A stretch of 64,000 bases of DNA, from NCBI RefSeq assembly GCF_041435435.1, contig NZ_CP108494.1, positions 682,001-746,000 on the forward strand, read 5' to 3'. The position numbers and the translations under genes were made by a program. This stretch comes from Streptomyces sp. NBC_01241. Its GTDB lineage: Bacteria > Actinomycetota > Actinomycetes > Streptomycetales > Streptomycetaceae. This document shows, piece after piece, positions 1 to 8,069 of this stretch. Positions within the stretch are counted from its first letter, which is position 1, and every line of letters begins with the position of its first letter. The notes below the pieces were generated by a model. That model made no database searches. It was not told where the DNA came from and was given only the letters and a program-made list of their open reading frames with translations.

Positions 1-203
1 ACGGCGCGCACGCCCGGCAGGGCCAGCGCCTCGTCGGTGTGGATGGCGCTGACGCGGCCGCGGGCGATGGTGGCGGGGACGGGCCGGCCGTACAGACAGC
101 CCGGCGGGGTGTGCTCGGCGGCGTAGCGGGCGGTGCCCGTGACCTTGTCCCGGCCCTCGCGGCGAAGGACGGGGGTGCCCAGGGGTGGAGGGGCCTGGCT
201 CAT
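1..203 (-). CDS. Molybdenum hydroxylase, molybdopterin-binding subunit (5' end only)
   Basis: This is the start of the large catalytic subunit of a xanthine dehydrogenase/aldehyde oxidase-family enzyme. It runs off the left edge, so only about 67 residues are visible. The ATG at 203 opens a protein with the family's N-terminal signature, R-x-D-x-x-x-K-V-T-G-x-A-R-Y-A-A-E at about residues 15-31. It lies 42 bases downstream of the FAD subunit, in the usual order FeS, FAD, Mo subunit, so the three genes form one operon. The context (PaoABC/YagTSR-like small subunits) suggests an aldehyde or N-heterocycle oxidase rather than a housekeeping xanthine dehydrogenase. The substrate cannot be told from this fragment. 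Confidence 0.85.
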   Translation of the reverse strand, partial: MSQAPPPLGTPVLRREGRDKVTGTARYAAEHTPPGCLYGRPVPATIARGRVSAIHTDEALALPGVRA

Positions 204-245
204 GACGGGGTCCTCACGTCTGCTGGTCGGCGTATCTGCGGTGGC

Positions 246-1232
246 TCAGCTGTCGGCGGCGAGTTCGGTCAGCGCGTCGACGGCCAGGCTGCGGGCGAGG
301 CCCACCTTGAACGCGTTGTCGCGCAGGGGCCGGGCCGTGGCGAGTTCGGCGTCCACGGCGCGGGCGAAGGTCTCGTCGGTGGCCGGTGCGCCCCGGAGCG
401 CGTCCTGCGCGGTGTGTGCACGCCAGGGCCGGTGGGCGAGCCCGCCGAAGGCCAGCGCCGCATGCTCGATCCGGCCGTCGCGGACGCTCAGCACCGCGGC
501 GACGGATGCGAGAGCGAAGGCGAACGAGGCCCGGTCGCGGGCTTTGCGGTAGAGGGATCCGGCACCGTCGGGGCGCGGTGGGAGGACCACCTCGGTGATG
601 AGTTCGCCCGCCCTGATCTCGGCGTCCAGGTGGGGGCTGTCGCCCGGCAGGCGGTGGAATTCGGCGGCGGGTACGGTCCGTTCGCCGTCCGCCCCGTGCA
701 GGTGGACGGTGGCGTCGAGGGCGGCCAGGGCGACGGCCATGTCGGACGGGTGGGTGGCGACGCAGTGCTCGGAGTGGCCGAGTACGGCGAGGTCACGGTG
801 GACGCCTTCGCGGGCGGGGCAGCCGGTGCCGGGTTCCCGTTTGTTGCACGGTTTGGACGTGTCCTGGAAGTACGGGCAGCGGGTGCGTTGCAGCAGGTTG
901 CCGCCGGTCGTGGCGGTGTTGCGGAGCTGCCCGGAGGCGCCGGACAGCAGGGCCTGCGACAGGACGGGGTAGCGGGTGCGTACCGCGGGATGGGCGGCCA
1001 GGTCGCTGTTGCGTACGGTCGCGCCGATACGCAGCCCGCCGTCGTCGGTGTCGGCCACCCGGTCCAGGGGCAGCCGGCTGATGTCGATGAGCAGATCGGG
1101 GGTTTCCACACCGAGCTTCATCAGGTCGACGAGGTTGGTACCGCCGCCGAGGAATCCGGCGCCGGGGTGGGCGCTGATCTCGCGGACCGCTTCCTCGACG
1201 GACCGGGCGCGCAGGTAGGAGAAAGGTTTCAT
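246..1232 (-). CDS. Molybdenum hydroxylase FAD-binding subunit (PaoB/YagS-like)
   Basis: A 328-residue FAD subunit of a three-subunit molybdenum hydroxylase. It passes electrons from the FeS subunit to FAD and on to the acceptor. The N-terminal FAD P-loop reads FLGGGTNLVDLMK at about residues 28-40. A second FAD-contact segment (TTGGNLLQRTRC) is followed by a cysteine-rich insert (C-P-Y-F...PCNKREPGTGC). In PaoB/YagS proteins the equivalent insert carries an extra [4Fe-4S] cluster, and this argues for the PaoABC-type subfamily. The ATG overlaps the upstream FeS-subunit stop (ATGA), which implies translational coupling. Length is normal for the family and no damage is seen. Confidence 0.9.
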   Translation of the reverse strand: MKPFSYLRARSVEEAVREISAHPGAGFLGGGTNLVDLMKLGVETPDLLIDISRLPLDRVADTDDGGLRIGATVRNSDLAAHPAVRTRYPVLSQALLSGASGQLRNTATTGGNLLQRTRCPYFQDTSKPCNKREPGTGCPAREGVHRDLAVLGHSEHCVATHPSDMAVALAALDATVHLHGADGERTVPAAEFHRLPGDSPHLDAEIRAGELITEVVLPPRPDGAGSLYRKARDRASFAFALASVAAVLSVRDGRIEHAALAFGGLAHRPWRAHTAQDALRGAPATDETFARAVDAELATARPLRDNAFKVGLARSLAVDALTELAADS

Positions 1233-1795
1233 GGCGCCACGTCCTCGATCGCCTCGACGATGCGGGGGTAGGCGCCGCAGCGGCACAGGTTGCCGCTCAT
1301 CCGCTCGCGGATCTCGGGGGCGTCGAGCGGCACCGGGGCCGCTGCGGGCGCGGTGCGCGCGGTGACTTGGGACGGGAAGCCGTCCGCTGCCTCGCCGAGC
1401 ATGCCGACGACCGAGCAGATCTGGCCGGGTGTGCAGTAGCCGCACTGCAGGGCATCGCGGTCCAGGAAGGCTTCCTGGACGGGGTGGAGCCGGTCTCCGT
1501 CGGCGAGGCCCTCGACGGTGGTGATGCGGGCGCCGTCGTGGGCGACGGCGAGCAGCAGGCAGCTGTTGGCGCGCCGCCCGTCGACGATGACGGTGCACGC
1601 CCCGCACTGTCCGTGGTCGCAGCCCTTCTTCGCGCCGGTGAGGTCGAGGTGTTCGCGCAGCGCGTCCAGGACCGTGGTGCGGTGATCGAGCGTCAGGGTC
1701 TGCTCGGTTCCGTTGATGTGCAGGGTCAGGGTGGAGCGGTCACCGGTTGCTCCCGGCTGTCGCGCACCGTCGTCCCGCCCGCGAGAGGGGTCCAC
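1229..1795 (-). CDS. Molybdenum hydroxylase [2Fe-2S] subunit (PaoA/YagT-like)
   Basis: First gene of the operon, 188 residues. Plant-type ferredoxin cysteines are at 59, 64, 67 and 79 (C-x4-C-x2-C-x11-C). The second, helical [2Fe-2S] domain has the pairs LQCGYC (about 117-121) and NLCRCG near the C-terminus. These two clusters relay electrons from the molybdenum site to FAD. An insertion rich in Ala, Pro and Thr (about residues 140-160) lies between the two parts of the second cluster domain. No Tat signal is obvious, so a cytoplasmic enzyme is likely, unlike periplasmic PaoA of E. coli. The gene ends by overlapping the FAD subunit. Confidence 0.92.
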   Translation of the reverse strand: MDPSRGRDDGARQPGATGDRSTLTLHINGTEQTLTLDHRTTVLDALREHLDLTGAKKGCDHGQCGACTVIVDGRRANSCLLLAVAHDGARITTVEGLADGDRLHPVQEAFLDRDALQCGYCTPGQICSVVGMLGEAADGFPSQVTARTAPAAAPVPLDAPEIRERMSGNLCRCGAYPRIVEAIEDVAP

Positions 1796-1894
1796 TCACT
1801 CGCACCTTTCAGAGGTGGCCTTTTGTTCGTTTTCTACCAGATGTGCCCTGCCTTCCCGCTTCATTGCTCCGTCACCGGGCGGTGGCCCGCCGGT

Positions 1895-2302
1895 CTATCG
1901 GCTCCCGCTGCTCCGGCGGCTTTCCAGGCGCAGGCGTACCTCTTCCTCCTGGTCTCCGGAGACCGTGCCGACGACACGTACGTCGAAGGCGTGCGCCAGG
2001 CTCCGGCGCAGCCGTTCGACCGCCCAGTAGCCGCCCTGCACATCGATCTTCACGGGTGCGCCGAGTGCGAGCGGTCCGGAGATCACTCTCTCCTCGGTGA
2101 CGTCGACGGTCGCCACCCATGCCGTGGGGCGCCTCTCCGCGAGCTTCCTCGGTACGTCGACCGAGGCCCGGTCGGTGGTGAAAGCGGCCCGCAGCGCATC
2201 GAAGACCATCCGTGCGTCGCCCGTGTCGCACCCGCTGATGACGACCGTGACCTCCTGTCCGTGCAGGCTCTCCTCCGGCTTCCTCTCTTTGATGGTGTTC
2301 AC
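1895..2302 (-). CDS. Hypothetical protein coupled to the fdh-nrfD relic
   Basis: A 135-residue soluble protein with no family I recognise. The GTG start at 2302 has a strong ribosome site (GGAAGGAG) and overlaps the stop of the upstream fusion gene as GTGA, so it was part of the formate dehydrogenase operon. The sequence has a charged N-terminus, an alternating beta-like segment around EVTVVISGCDTGDAR, and an acidic then Arg/Ser-rich tail. The conserved look of the middle (a GDAR...FDALRAAF helix) suggests a folded domain. No membrane segment or cofactor motif is visible. Codon use is normal for the window. Confidence 0.7.
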   Translation of the reverse strand: MNTIKERKPEESLHGQEVTVVISGCDTGDARMVFDALRAAFTTDRASVDVPRKLAERRPTAWVATVDVTEERVISGPLALGAPVKIDVQGGYWAVERLRRSLAHAFDVRVVGTVSGDQEEEVRLRLESRRSSGSR

Positions 2303-3141
2303 CGCGGCTCCTTCCGCTCGACGTTGTGTGGTTTGTCCCCGCGCTGGGGGCCGACGGTATGGACGGGGTCCTCGGCGGAGGCGGTGCCCGCGGCGAAGAT
2401 CCCGAAGCGTGTGCGGGCCGAACCCGCGAGCAGTGCGAGCCCGGCTCCGACGGCGGCCGGGCGGCCGCGGCCGCCGAGGAGCGCCGCGCCCACCGCACCG
2501 GCGGCGGTCAGCACGCGGGCGGAGCCCCCGTCGCCGCCGACCCCGTTGTCCGGGTCGTGTCCGTACAGCCGGGCCTTGGCCTCCATCACCCAGGGGACGC
2601 CGACGGGGTGGGCCTCGGCGACGTTGGACCCCTGGATGACAATGCAGTCGGCGTGCTGGAGGTCCTGCAGGAAGGTGGTCGCCCCGCCGAGGCTCGCGAT
2701 ACCGAGCGTGCGGGCCGTGCGGACCCCTTCGTGCTCCCACTCCCAGGTCCTGCGCCGGGTCTCGACCACCCGGTCGGCGACCATGTCCATGGCCGTCTCC
2801 AGGTCGAGCGGCTCCCAGTCGCTCGCGTACGGGCGCCGGTACAGCACCTGGTGGCGGGACGGGCCCGTGGTGAGCTGGGGCGTCGCAGATCCCTTGGGGC
2901 AGAGCCGTCCGCGGCTGATCGGCGAATCGGGATCACCCTCGATCCGTACGACCCGGTCGTCCTTGACGTACACCTGCTGACCGCAGCCGACCGCGCAGTA
3001 CGGGCAGACGGACCGCACGACCCGGTCGGACGTGGCCGTGCGGGGCCGGAGACCGGCGGTCGCGGGTGACTTCGCGGCACGCCCTCTGCCCAGCGGATCA
3101 CCACCGGCCAGCTGCCGGCTGAGCGGATTCGGCACTCCCAT
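2299..3141 (-). pseudogene. Collapsed formate dehydrogenase alpha / NrfD in-frame fusion
   Basis: The first ~190 residues are the N-terminus of an FdhF-type formate dehydrogenase. They include the [4Fe-4S] site (VCPYCAVGCGQQVYVK), GDPDSPISRGRLCPKGSA, and the later segment QDLQHADCIVIQGSN. Between ...LGGAT and TFLQ... (near 2680) about 45-50 residues normally present are missing, including the loop that carries the active-site Cys/Sec. Just after the VMEAKAR segment (near 2570) the frame runs into about 88 residues resembling the C-terminal membrane helices and tail of NrfD (polysulfide reductase-like). The rest of Fdh, the ferredoxin subunit and most of NrfD are gone. The reading frame stays open over 280 codons, but a working formate dehydrogenase is impossible. 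Confidence 0.8.
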
Positions 3142-3328
3142 CGCTTCCCTCCAGCGAATTCGGGGATCCTCTCCAGGCTCGCCCCGCTGCCGGGCGACGG
3201 CGACACGAGGCCGCCGGCAGGCGGACGGGCCGAGGCGCCGGGCCCGGGGCCGCCGGGTGCCCCGCGCCATCGAAACACTTTTAGGTTCATATCCACTTAA
3301 AACATGAATTCGTAGTCATTACCGACTG

Positions 3329-3359
3329 ATGCCTGCCCCTCGGGGTATCCGGGAGGCAT
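3329..3359 (+). promoter_or_regulatory. Hairpin covering the ribosome site of the DUF6479 gene
   Basis: ATGCCT (3329-3334) pairs with AGGCAT (3354-3359), and CCCC (3336-3339) pairs with GGGG (3342-3345). The outer stem includes the Shine-Dalgarno GGGAGG (3351-3356) and the A and U of the start codon at 3358. The mRNA could therefore hide its own start. A regulatory role is inference. Confidence 0.35.
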
Positions 3360-3690
3360 GGACGTATCGAACGGAGACCTCGGTTCACTGGCCCTCACCC
3401 TCGCCGACGGGCGCGGCGCGGTCGGCGCGGTGATGGGCATCATCGGAGTGGCTCTGGTGGCCATGCTGATCGGCGGCTTCTGGCTGGGCAAGAAGCGCCG
3501 GGCCCAGGAGCCGCCGCCGCCCCGGCCCGAGGACCAGCCACCGCTGCCGGACCACCGGAGCCACGTCGAGCAACGCGATGTCCACGCCGACGACAGCTTC
3601 CCGCCCAACGGCCGGGGGCTGTCCCCCTACGAGCTCGGTGACCGCGGGAACCAGCCCATCCATCGCGACACCGACGAGCAGCGCGACTGA
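3358..3690 (+). CDS. DUF6479 family small membrane protein
   Basis: A 110-residue protein with one transmembrane helix (about residues 22-44, GAVGAVMGIIGVALVAMLIG), then a basic stop-transfer (KKRR) and a Pro-rich, acidic, probably disordered cytoplasmic tail. This matches DUF6479, a Streptomyces family of unknown function. The start has GGGAGG directly upstream. It stands alone, with an AT-rich promoter-like region at 3270-3310 that is divergent from the fdh relic. Confidence 0.8.
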   Translation: MDVSNGDLGSLALTLADGRGAVGAVMGIIGVALVAMLIGGFWLGKKRRAQEPPPPRPEDQPPLPDHRSHVEQRDVHADDSFPPNGRGLSPYELGDRGNQPIHRDTDEQRD

Positions 3691-3842
3691 TCTCCCGACG
3701 GCCGGAGGGCCGGTCCCCGCGCCGCAGCGCAGTACGCGGCGCCGCCGCGTGTTGCGGGAGTGGCTGCACGCGGTGAGGCTGGTGAGGCTCCGACGGCCAC
3801 CGGCACGCGAAGGCCGCAGAACCGATGAAGGCAGTTGGGATC

Positions 3843-4670
3843 ATGACCGGAAGCCATCCCGGCGCGGCGTCGATGCCGGCACCGCTGACCGGATCCGCAG
3901 CGCCCTGCTGGGTCAATCTCATGACCCGCGACCTGGGATCGGCGCAGGAGTTCTACGGCGCCGTGCTGGGCTGGACCTTCCGGCCGGGCAAGTTGGGGCA
4001 GGAGTTCTCCGTCGCTCGCCGCGGGGATGTACCGGTCGCCGGCATCGGCGCGGTGGCGACCGCCTACCGGGTGGCCGTTGCCTGGACGCCCTACTTCGCC
4101 GTCCCCGACGCCGACGCGGCGGCCTCACGCATCCGTGAGCGCAGCGGCACGGTCGCGGTGGGGCCGCTCGCGCTCGGCAAGGGGCGCGGGGCGTTGGCGG
4201 CCGATCTCGACGGCGCGGTGTTCGGTATCTGGGAGCGGACCGAGCCCGCGACGTCGCCCCCGGCGCCGGACGGTTACTCGCACGCCTGGCTGCGGCTGCA
4301 CACGAGGAACGCCTTCGACGCGGCGATCTTCTACGGTGGGGTGCTCGACTGGGCGAGTGGTCACCCCGGGTGCTGCGAGGTGTCGTACGAGAAGGACGAG
4401 GTCATCGTCGACTGCAACGGGCGCCGGCTCGCCCGGATCAGCTCCGGAGCGGTGGAGGCGGCACCCGATCCGCTGGTCCGTCCGCACTGGCAGGTGCATT
4501 TTCCCGTCGCCGATGTGGCGGTCACGGTCGAGGCGGCACGGCGGCACGGCGGCAGCCTGGTCGAGCAGCGTCCGCTCGGGCAGGGCAGCGAGGCGACCCT
4601 GCTGGACCCGGACGGCGGGCTCTTCACGGTCACGGACGTCCGGGACCCCACGGCGGGCGATGCGGGCTGA
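3843..4670 (+). CDS. VOC family protein, two glyoxalase-like domains
   Basis: A 275-residue protein built from two vicinal-oxygen-chelate modules. Module 1 begins at PCWVNLMTRDLGSAQEFY and module 2 at HAWLRLHTRNAFDAAIFY. Each ends with a D-x-D-G-x-x-F-x-x-x-D/E-like edge strand (for example LLDPDGGLFTVTDV). Relatives are annotated as CFP30B-like or hydrolase-like proteins, and the substrate is unknown. The ATG at 3843 is preferred to 3825 because an AAGG element lies about 11 bases upstream. A clear paralogue of the same architecture lies at 29085-29864. The gene converges with the DUF6328 gene. Confidence 0.85.
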   Translation: MTGSHPGAASMPAPLTGSAAPCWVNLMTRDLGSAQEFYGAVLGWTFRPGKLGQEFSVARRGDVPVAGIGAVATAYRVAVAWTPYFAVPDADAAASRIRERSGTVAVGPLALGKGRGALAADLDGAVFGIWERTEPATSPPAPDGYSHAWLRLHTRNAFDAAIFYGGVLDWASGHPGCCEVSYEKDEVIVDCNGRRLARISSGAVEAAPDPLVRPHWQVHFPVADVAVTVEAARRHGGSLVEQRPLGQGSEATLLDPDGGLFTVTDVRDPTAGDAG

Positions 4671-4706
4671 TCCGGCCGCCCCGTACAGCGCTGCCCCGCG
4701 CAACGG

Positions 4707-5222
4707 TCATTTCTCGCGTTCACGCGTGGAGCGAGCCAGCGCCCGGGCCGGGATCACGAACCAGCAGACCAGGAACCACAGCGCCATACCGGCGACCAGC
4801 ACCAGGGCGAGGGAATCGTGCAGGGCCACCCGCAGGATCAGCAGCAGGGTGGAGCACATGGTGCACACCAGCAGGACCAGTCCGAGCACGGTCAGCCGGG
4901 CCGCCCAGGTGACCGTCTGCGGCTTGAGCCGCCGTCCGGCGACCAGGCGGTGGTACGACACGGGCCCGATCAGAGCGGCGACGGTGGCGGCGCCCAGCAT
5001 CACGGTGACCACGTAGATGATGCGGTCGGTGTCCGACAGTTCGGCGAAGCGCGGCTGGAAGACGACGGCGAGCAGGAAGCCGAACAGGATCTGGACGCCC
5101 GTCTGGGCGACCCGCAGTTCCTGGAGAAGTTCCCCCCACCGCCGGTCCGCCCGCTCCTCGGGCGTCTCGTCGCGGCCCGTTCCGGGGTCCCGGCCGCCGG
5201 AGTCGTGGGGTGTCGAGGTCAC
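4707..5222 (-). CDS. DUF6328 family membrane protein
   Basis: A 171-residue protein with a hydrophilic N-terminus (about 45 residues) followed by four hydrophobic helices. The conserved stretch RVAQTGVQILFGFLLAVVFQ opens the first helix, and a short basic tail follows the last. This matches DUF6328, an uncharacterised actinobacterial inner-membrane family. The GTG at 5222 has GGAGG six bases upstream. It is monocistronic and faces the VOC gene tail to tail. No enzymatic residues are evident. Confidence 0.85.
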   Translation of the reverse strand: MTSTPHDSGGRDPGTGRDETPEERADRRWGELLQELRVAQTGVQILFGFLLAVVFQPRFAELSDTDRIIYVVTVMLGAATVAALIGPVSYHRLVAGRRLKPQTVTWAARLTVLGLVLLVCTMCSTLLLILRVALHDSLALVLVAGMALWFLVCWFVIPARALARSTREREK

Positions 5223-5416
5223 CGTGAGCCTCCGTCCCGATGCGCGGAGTGCATCGCCTGTTCCACCTCAGCCACCGTAGACCTCACGGCGATCACGCGG
5301 TGCCCTCGACGAGCCGTCCGGACGCATCTAGGCTCTTGAGTACGGCATCGCGCGTCGGTCACCGGCCGGGTGAGGCGTGGAGGTGCGCGTGAGATGCCCG
5401 TTGGAGGCATTCCACA

Positions 5417-5806
5417 GTGTCAGTCGAGTTGAATCACACCATCGTTTCCGCCCGGGACAACCGGGAGTCCGCCGAGTTCCTCGCGGACATACTGGGCCTG
5501 GAAGTCGGCACGGAATGGGGCCCGTTCATCCCGGTCGCCACCGCGAACGGCGTCACCCTGGACTTCGCGACCGTTCCCGAAGCGTCGATCGCCCTGCAGC
5601 ACTACGCCTTCCTCGTCTCGGAGCGCGAGTTCGACAGGGCGTACACCCGCATCAAGCAGCTCGGGCTCACCTACTACGCGGACCCGCATCGGAAGCATCC
5701 GGGCGAGATCAACCACAACGACGGCGGCCGAGGTGTGTACTTCCTCGATCCCGCCGGTCACGCCATGGAGATCATCACGCGTCCGTACGGGGGCTTCCCC
5801 TCGTAA
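5417..5806 (+). CDS. VOC family protein, single glyoxalase/bleomycin-resistance domain
   Basis: A 129-residue single VOC domain, LNHTIVSARDNRESAEFLA...GVYFLDPAGHAMEIITRPY. Metal-site-type residues are visible: His at position 6 of the first strand and Glu in GHAMEIIT. This places it in the glyoxalase / fosfomycin-bleomycin resistance superfamily. The substrate cannot be assigned. The GTG start has GGAGG at 5403-5407. It is followed by a strong hairpin that separates it from the convergent GNAT gene. Confidence 0.88.
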   Translation: MSVELNHTIVSARDNRESAEFLADILGLEVGTEWGPFIPVATANGVTLDFATVPEASIALQHYAFLVSEREFDRAYTRIKQLGLTYYADPHRKHPGEINHNDGGRGVYFLDPAGHAMEIITRPYGGFPS

Positions 5807-5830
5807 CTCGGCGTAAGAGAAAGGGGGTTC

Positions 5831-5858
5831 GGCCGGAAACCGTGCACGGGTTCCGGCC
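5831..5858. terminator. Bidirectional hairpin terminator
   Basis: GGCCGGAA (5831-5838) pairs with TTCCGGCC (5851-5858), and inner CCG/CGG pairs close a small loop. It lies between two convergent genes. There is no clear U-run, as is usual in Streptomyces. Confidence 0.7.
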
Positions 5859-5877
5859 GCGCCCTCCTCCCGTCGGT

Positions 5878-6369
5878 TCAGGCGACCGGCAGCACCAGTT
5901 CGGGCCGGTCCCACATCACAGCGGGCGGGTCGGCGGCGAGGGTGCCGGTGCGCCGGGCGCCCACACTCCGGTAGAAGCCCTCGGCGGGCGGATGCGAGAC
6001 GATGCGGACGCCGGTCAGACCGGTGCGCAGCGCCTCCTCGCGCAGATGCCCGATGAGCAGTCGCCCGATGCCGAGGCCCTGTGCGTCGTCGGCGACGAAC
6101 ATGAGGTCGAGCTCCGGCGGATCGAGGATCAACGAGTAGAAGCCGAGGACCCGCTCGGTGCCGGCCTCGACGGCCGCGAAGACCCGGTGGGTCTCGATGT
6201 AGTCGGGTCCCACCCGGTATCCGGCGACCATGGCGGCGTAGTGACCCTCGTAGGCGCGGGAGGCCCTGACCAGCCGGGTGAGCCGCCGGGCGTCCTGTGC
6301 GGTCGCGCGCCTGATCCGTACGTCCTCGCGACGCGCACCGTCACCCGTGCGCGTAATGCTCGATCTCAT
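5878..6369 (-). CDS. GNAT family N-acetyltransferase
   Basis: A GNAT acetyltransferase that would move an acetyl group from acetyl-CoA to an unknown amine. The acetyl-CoA loop is in LMFVADDAQGLGIGRLLIGH (Q-x-x-G-I-G in motif A), followed by HPPAEGFYRSVGAR (motif B, with the usual FY). The ATG at 6369 is chosen because TAATAC lies seven bases upstream, which could be the -10 box of a leaderless transcript. An in-frame ATG at 6387 is the alternative. No Shine-Dalgarno precedes either. It is a single gene, terminated by the hairpin at 5831-5858. Confidence 0.82.
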   Translation of the reverse strand: MRSSITRTGDGARREDVRIRRATAQDARRLTRLVRASRAYEGHYAAMVAGYRVGPDYIETHRVFAAVEAGTERVLGFYSLILDPPELDLMFVADDAQGLGIGRLLIGHLREEALRTGLTGVRIVSHPPAEGFYRSVGARRTGTLAADPPAVMWDRPELVLPVA

Positions 6370-6449
6370 AGAGGGAGTATTACGCATCCGGTCGTGTGTC
6401 CGGGACGTGCGCGGTCGCTGCGGGGCCTTTGCCCCCGAGCCCCCGGGGG

Positions 6450-6854
6450 CTACGACGAGCGCCGGGCCACGCGCCACTCCTCGACCACCGCGTCGATGTC
6501 GAACGGCTTGAGGTTCAGCAGGGGCCCCGGCGGCGGTCGCCGGATCGCCGCCCGGATCTTCTCGTTGACCTCGGCCAGCAAGCGCCGCACGTCGGCCTCC
6601 GTCCGCGCCCCGGACACGGCCTCACGCACATCCTCCGCCTCCTTGCGCAGGGCCAGGACCGGCGGGAGCACCGACACCCCCTCATGTTGCATCTTCCGCT
6701 TGATCCACCAGGTCTCGTCGTATGGCGTGTCAAGGGAGTCGAGAGGCTTTCCGAATCCCGGCAACTGCGAGAAGTCGCCGCGCCGCTCGGACTCGCGGAT
6801 CTGCTTGTCGACCCATGATTCGAAGCTGACGCCCGCAGGCTTGCGTTCGGTCAA
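6450..6854 (-). CDS. DUF1992 (DnaJC28-like conserved domain) protein
   Basis: A 134-residue protein matching DUF1992 over its whole length. The hallmark segments ESWVDKQIRESERRGDF, LPGFGKPL and W-W-I-K-R-K-M are present. The family is widespread but of unknown function, and shares its domain with the eukaryotic J-protein DNAJC28 without the J domain. The start is a TTG at 6854, six bases behind GAGGGG. It is soluble and probably helical. Confidence 0.9.
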   Translation of the reverse strand: MTERKPAGVSFESWVDKQIRESERRGDFSQLPGFGKPLDSLDTPYDETWWIKRKMQHEGVSVLPPVLALRKEAEDVREAVSGARTEADVRRLLAEVNEKIRAAIRRPPPGPLLNLKPFDIDAVVEEWRVARRSS

Positions 6855-6971
6855 CGTACGCCCCTCTCGGCGGATTCGTATTCCGGCCCTTTCACCATAC
6901 CCAGGACCCCGGCAGCGCCGGCCGCGTCCATGGGGTCACGTCGCCGCTGTCGCCCGGCATCCGGGCACGAT

Positions 6972-7910
6972 TCAGTGCGCGTGCCCGGCGGGCGCCCCGG
7001 TCCCGCTCTCGTGCCGGTCGGCGGCACCCTGCCCCGACGCGGGCACCCGGACGGTGAAGGCCGCGGTGCGGACCTTCCCTTCGTGCTGGAAGTCGAGGAA
7101 GAGCCGGTACGTACCCGCGCTGGGCACCGACGCCATGAAAGAAACCACGGGCCCCGGCCCGCTCTCGTTCGGGTGGACGTGCAGATAGGCCAGGTCGCCG
7201 GAGCGGAGGGCGACCAGGTGCCCGTAAGCACCGAGGTAGGGCTGCAGATCGGTGACGGGGCGGCCGTTCCTGCTGACGGTCAGCTTCAGCTCACCGCTCC
7301 GGCCGGCGCGGAGCCGGCCGTCGAGTGCGACGCGGTAGCCGTCCACCTCCGCGACGGCACTCGGAGCCGGCAGAGCCGCGGGACGGTAGGCGCCGGAGAC
7401 GGCCAGGTCCGCGCCCAGCGTGAGGTTCTCGGCACCCTCGGCCGCGGGGGTGAAGTCGGCGAACGCCCGGTATCCACCAGCCTTGGGCAGGTCGACCGTG
7501 GTCGACCAGGTGCCGTCGGCCGCGCGGACGGGATGCAGGTGGCGGAATTCGGTGAGATCGGTCGAGGCGAGGATGAAATGCAGTTCCTTGCCGTGCTCCC
7601 GCTGATAGGCCGTGACCTTGCGGCCGGTGTCGTCCACGACGGCGAACCTGATCGCGGTCGGGGCTCCGGCTCGCACCGTGGGCGTTTCGAGGGCCAGCGT
7701 GTAGCCGCCGTCGGAGATCTGCAGCCCGGCCGCACGGTCTGCCCCACCGGTCGCTCCGCCCTCCTCCCCCTCACTGTGGCCGGCGTGCTGCCCTGCGGGA
7801 CGGTCCTCCGCGGCCACCAGCGGGTCGACGCCCCTGCCCACGCCGTACGCAGTCCCGAAGGTCGCGGCGAGCGCAGCGGCGAAGGCGGTGATCCTCAGTG
7901 CGTTGTTCAT
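6972..7910 (-). CDS. Secreted/membrane-anchored protein under a copper-type operator
   Basis: A 312-residue protein with an N-terminal hydrophobic segment (ALRITAFAAALAATFGTAYG) that works as a signal peptide or anchor. A His/Gly/Glu-rich stretch follows, then beta-rich domains. His-containing repeats of the type L-x-F-x-L-A-S/R...F-R-H-L-H-P and VALRSGDLAYLHVHP are suggestive of metal contacts, and the C-terminus is also His-rich (APAGHAH). Streptomyces homologues sit near copper ATPase and chaperone genes. Together with the palindrome at 7966-7982 this points to copper handling outside the membrane. The ATG at 7910 has GGAGG upstream. The biochemical role is inferred. Confidence 0.7.
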   Translation of the reverse strand: MNNALRITAFAAALAATFGTAYGVGRGVDPLVAAEDRPAGQHAGHSEGEEGGATGGADRAAGLQISDGGYTLALETPTVRAGAPTAIRFAVVDDTGRKVTAYQREHGKELHFILASTDLTEFRHLHPVRAADGTWSTTVDLPKAGGYRAFADFTPAAEGAENLTLGADLAVSGAYRPAALPAPSAVAEVDGYRVALDGRLRAGRSGELKLTVSRNGRPVTDLQPYLGAYGHLVALRSGDLAYLHVHPNESGPGPVVSFMASVPSAGTYRLFLDFQHEGKVRTAAFTVRVPASGQGAADRHESGTGAPAGHAH

Positions 7911-7965
7911 GACGGTGTCCTCCATCGGGTCCATCGGAAGGCAGCGCTTCCCGATGAGTCACAAC

Positions 7966-7982
7966 ATACCCCCTAGGGGTAT
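7966..7982. promoter_or_regulatory. CsoR-like copper operator
   Basis: ATACCCC (7966-7972), CTA, GGGGTAT (7976-7982): a perfect 7-bp inverted repeat with a 3-bp centre, 55 bases upstream of the start at 7910. CsoR repressors bind this type of C-run/G-run palindrome flanked by TA in Streptomyces. Confidence 0.7.
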
Positions 7983-8069
7983 CCAGTCAAACCGGGAGTG
8001 CATCAACTACCGCCGCCTCCACGAGAAACCGGCCGGGGCGCCGGGGAGGAAACCGGAGGGCCGTTCGAC

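Noticed and set aside
39..1271. Long 410-residue plus-strand reading frame
   Set aside because: It is the antisense of the molybdenum hydroxylase FAD subunit, Gly/Ala/Val-rich with no family features. The minus-strand protein has the FAD and FeS motifs.
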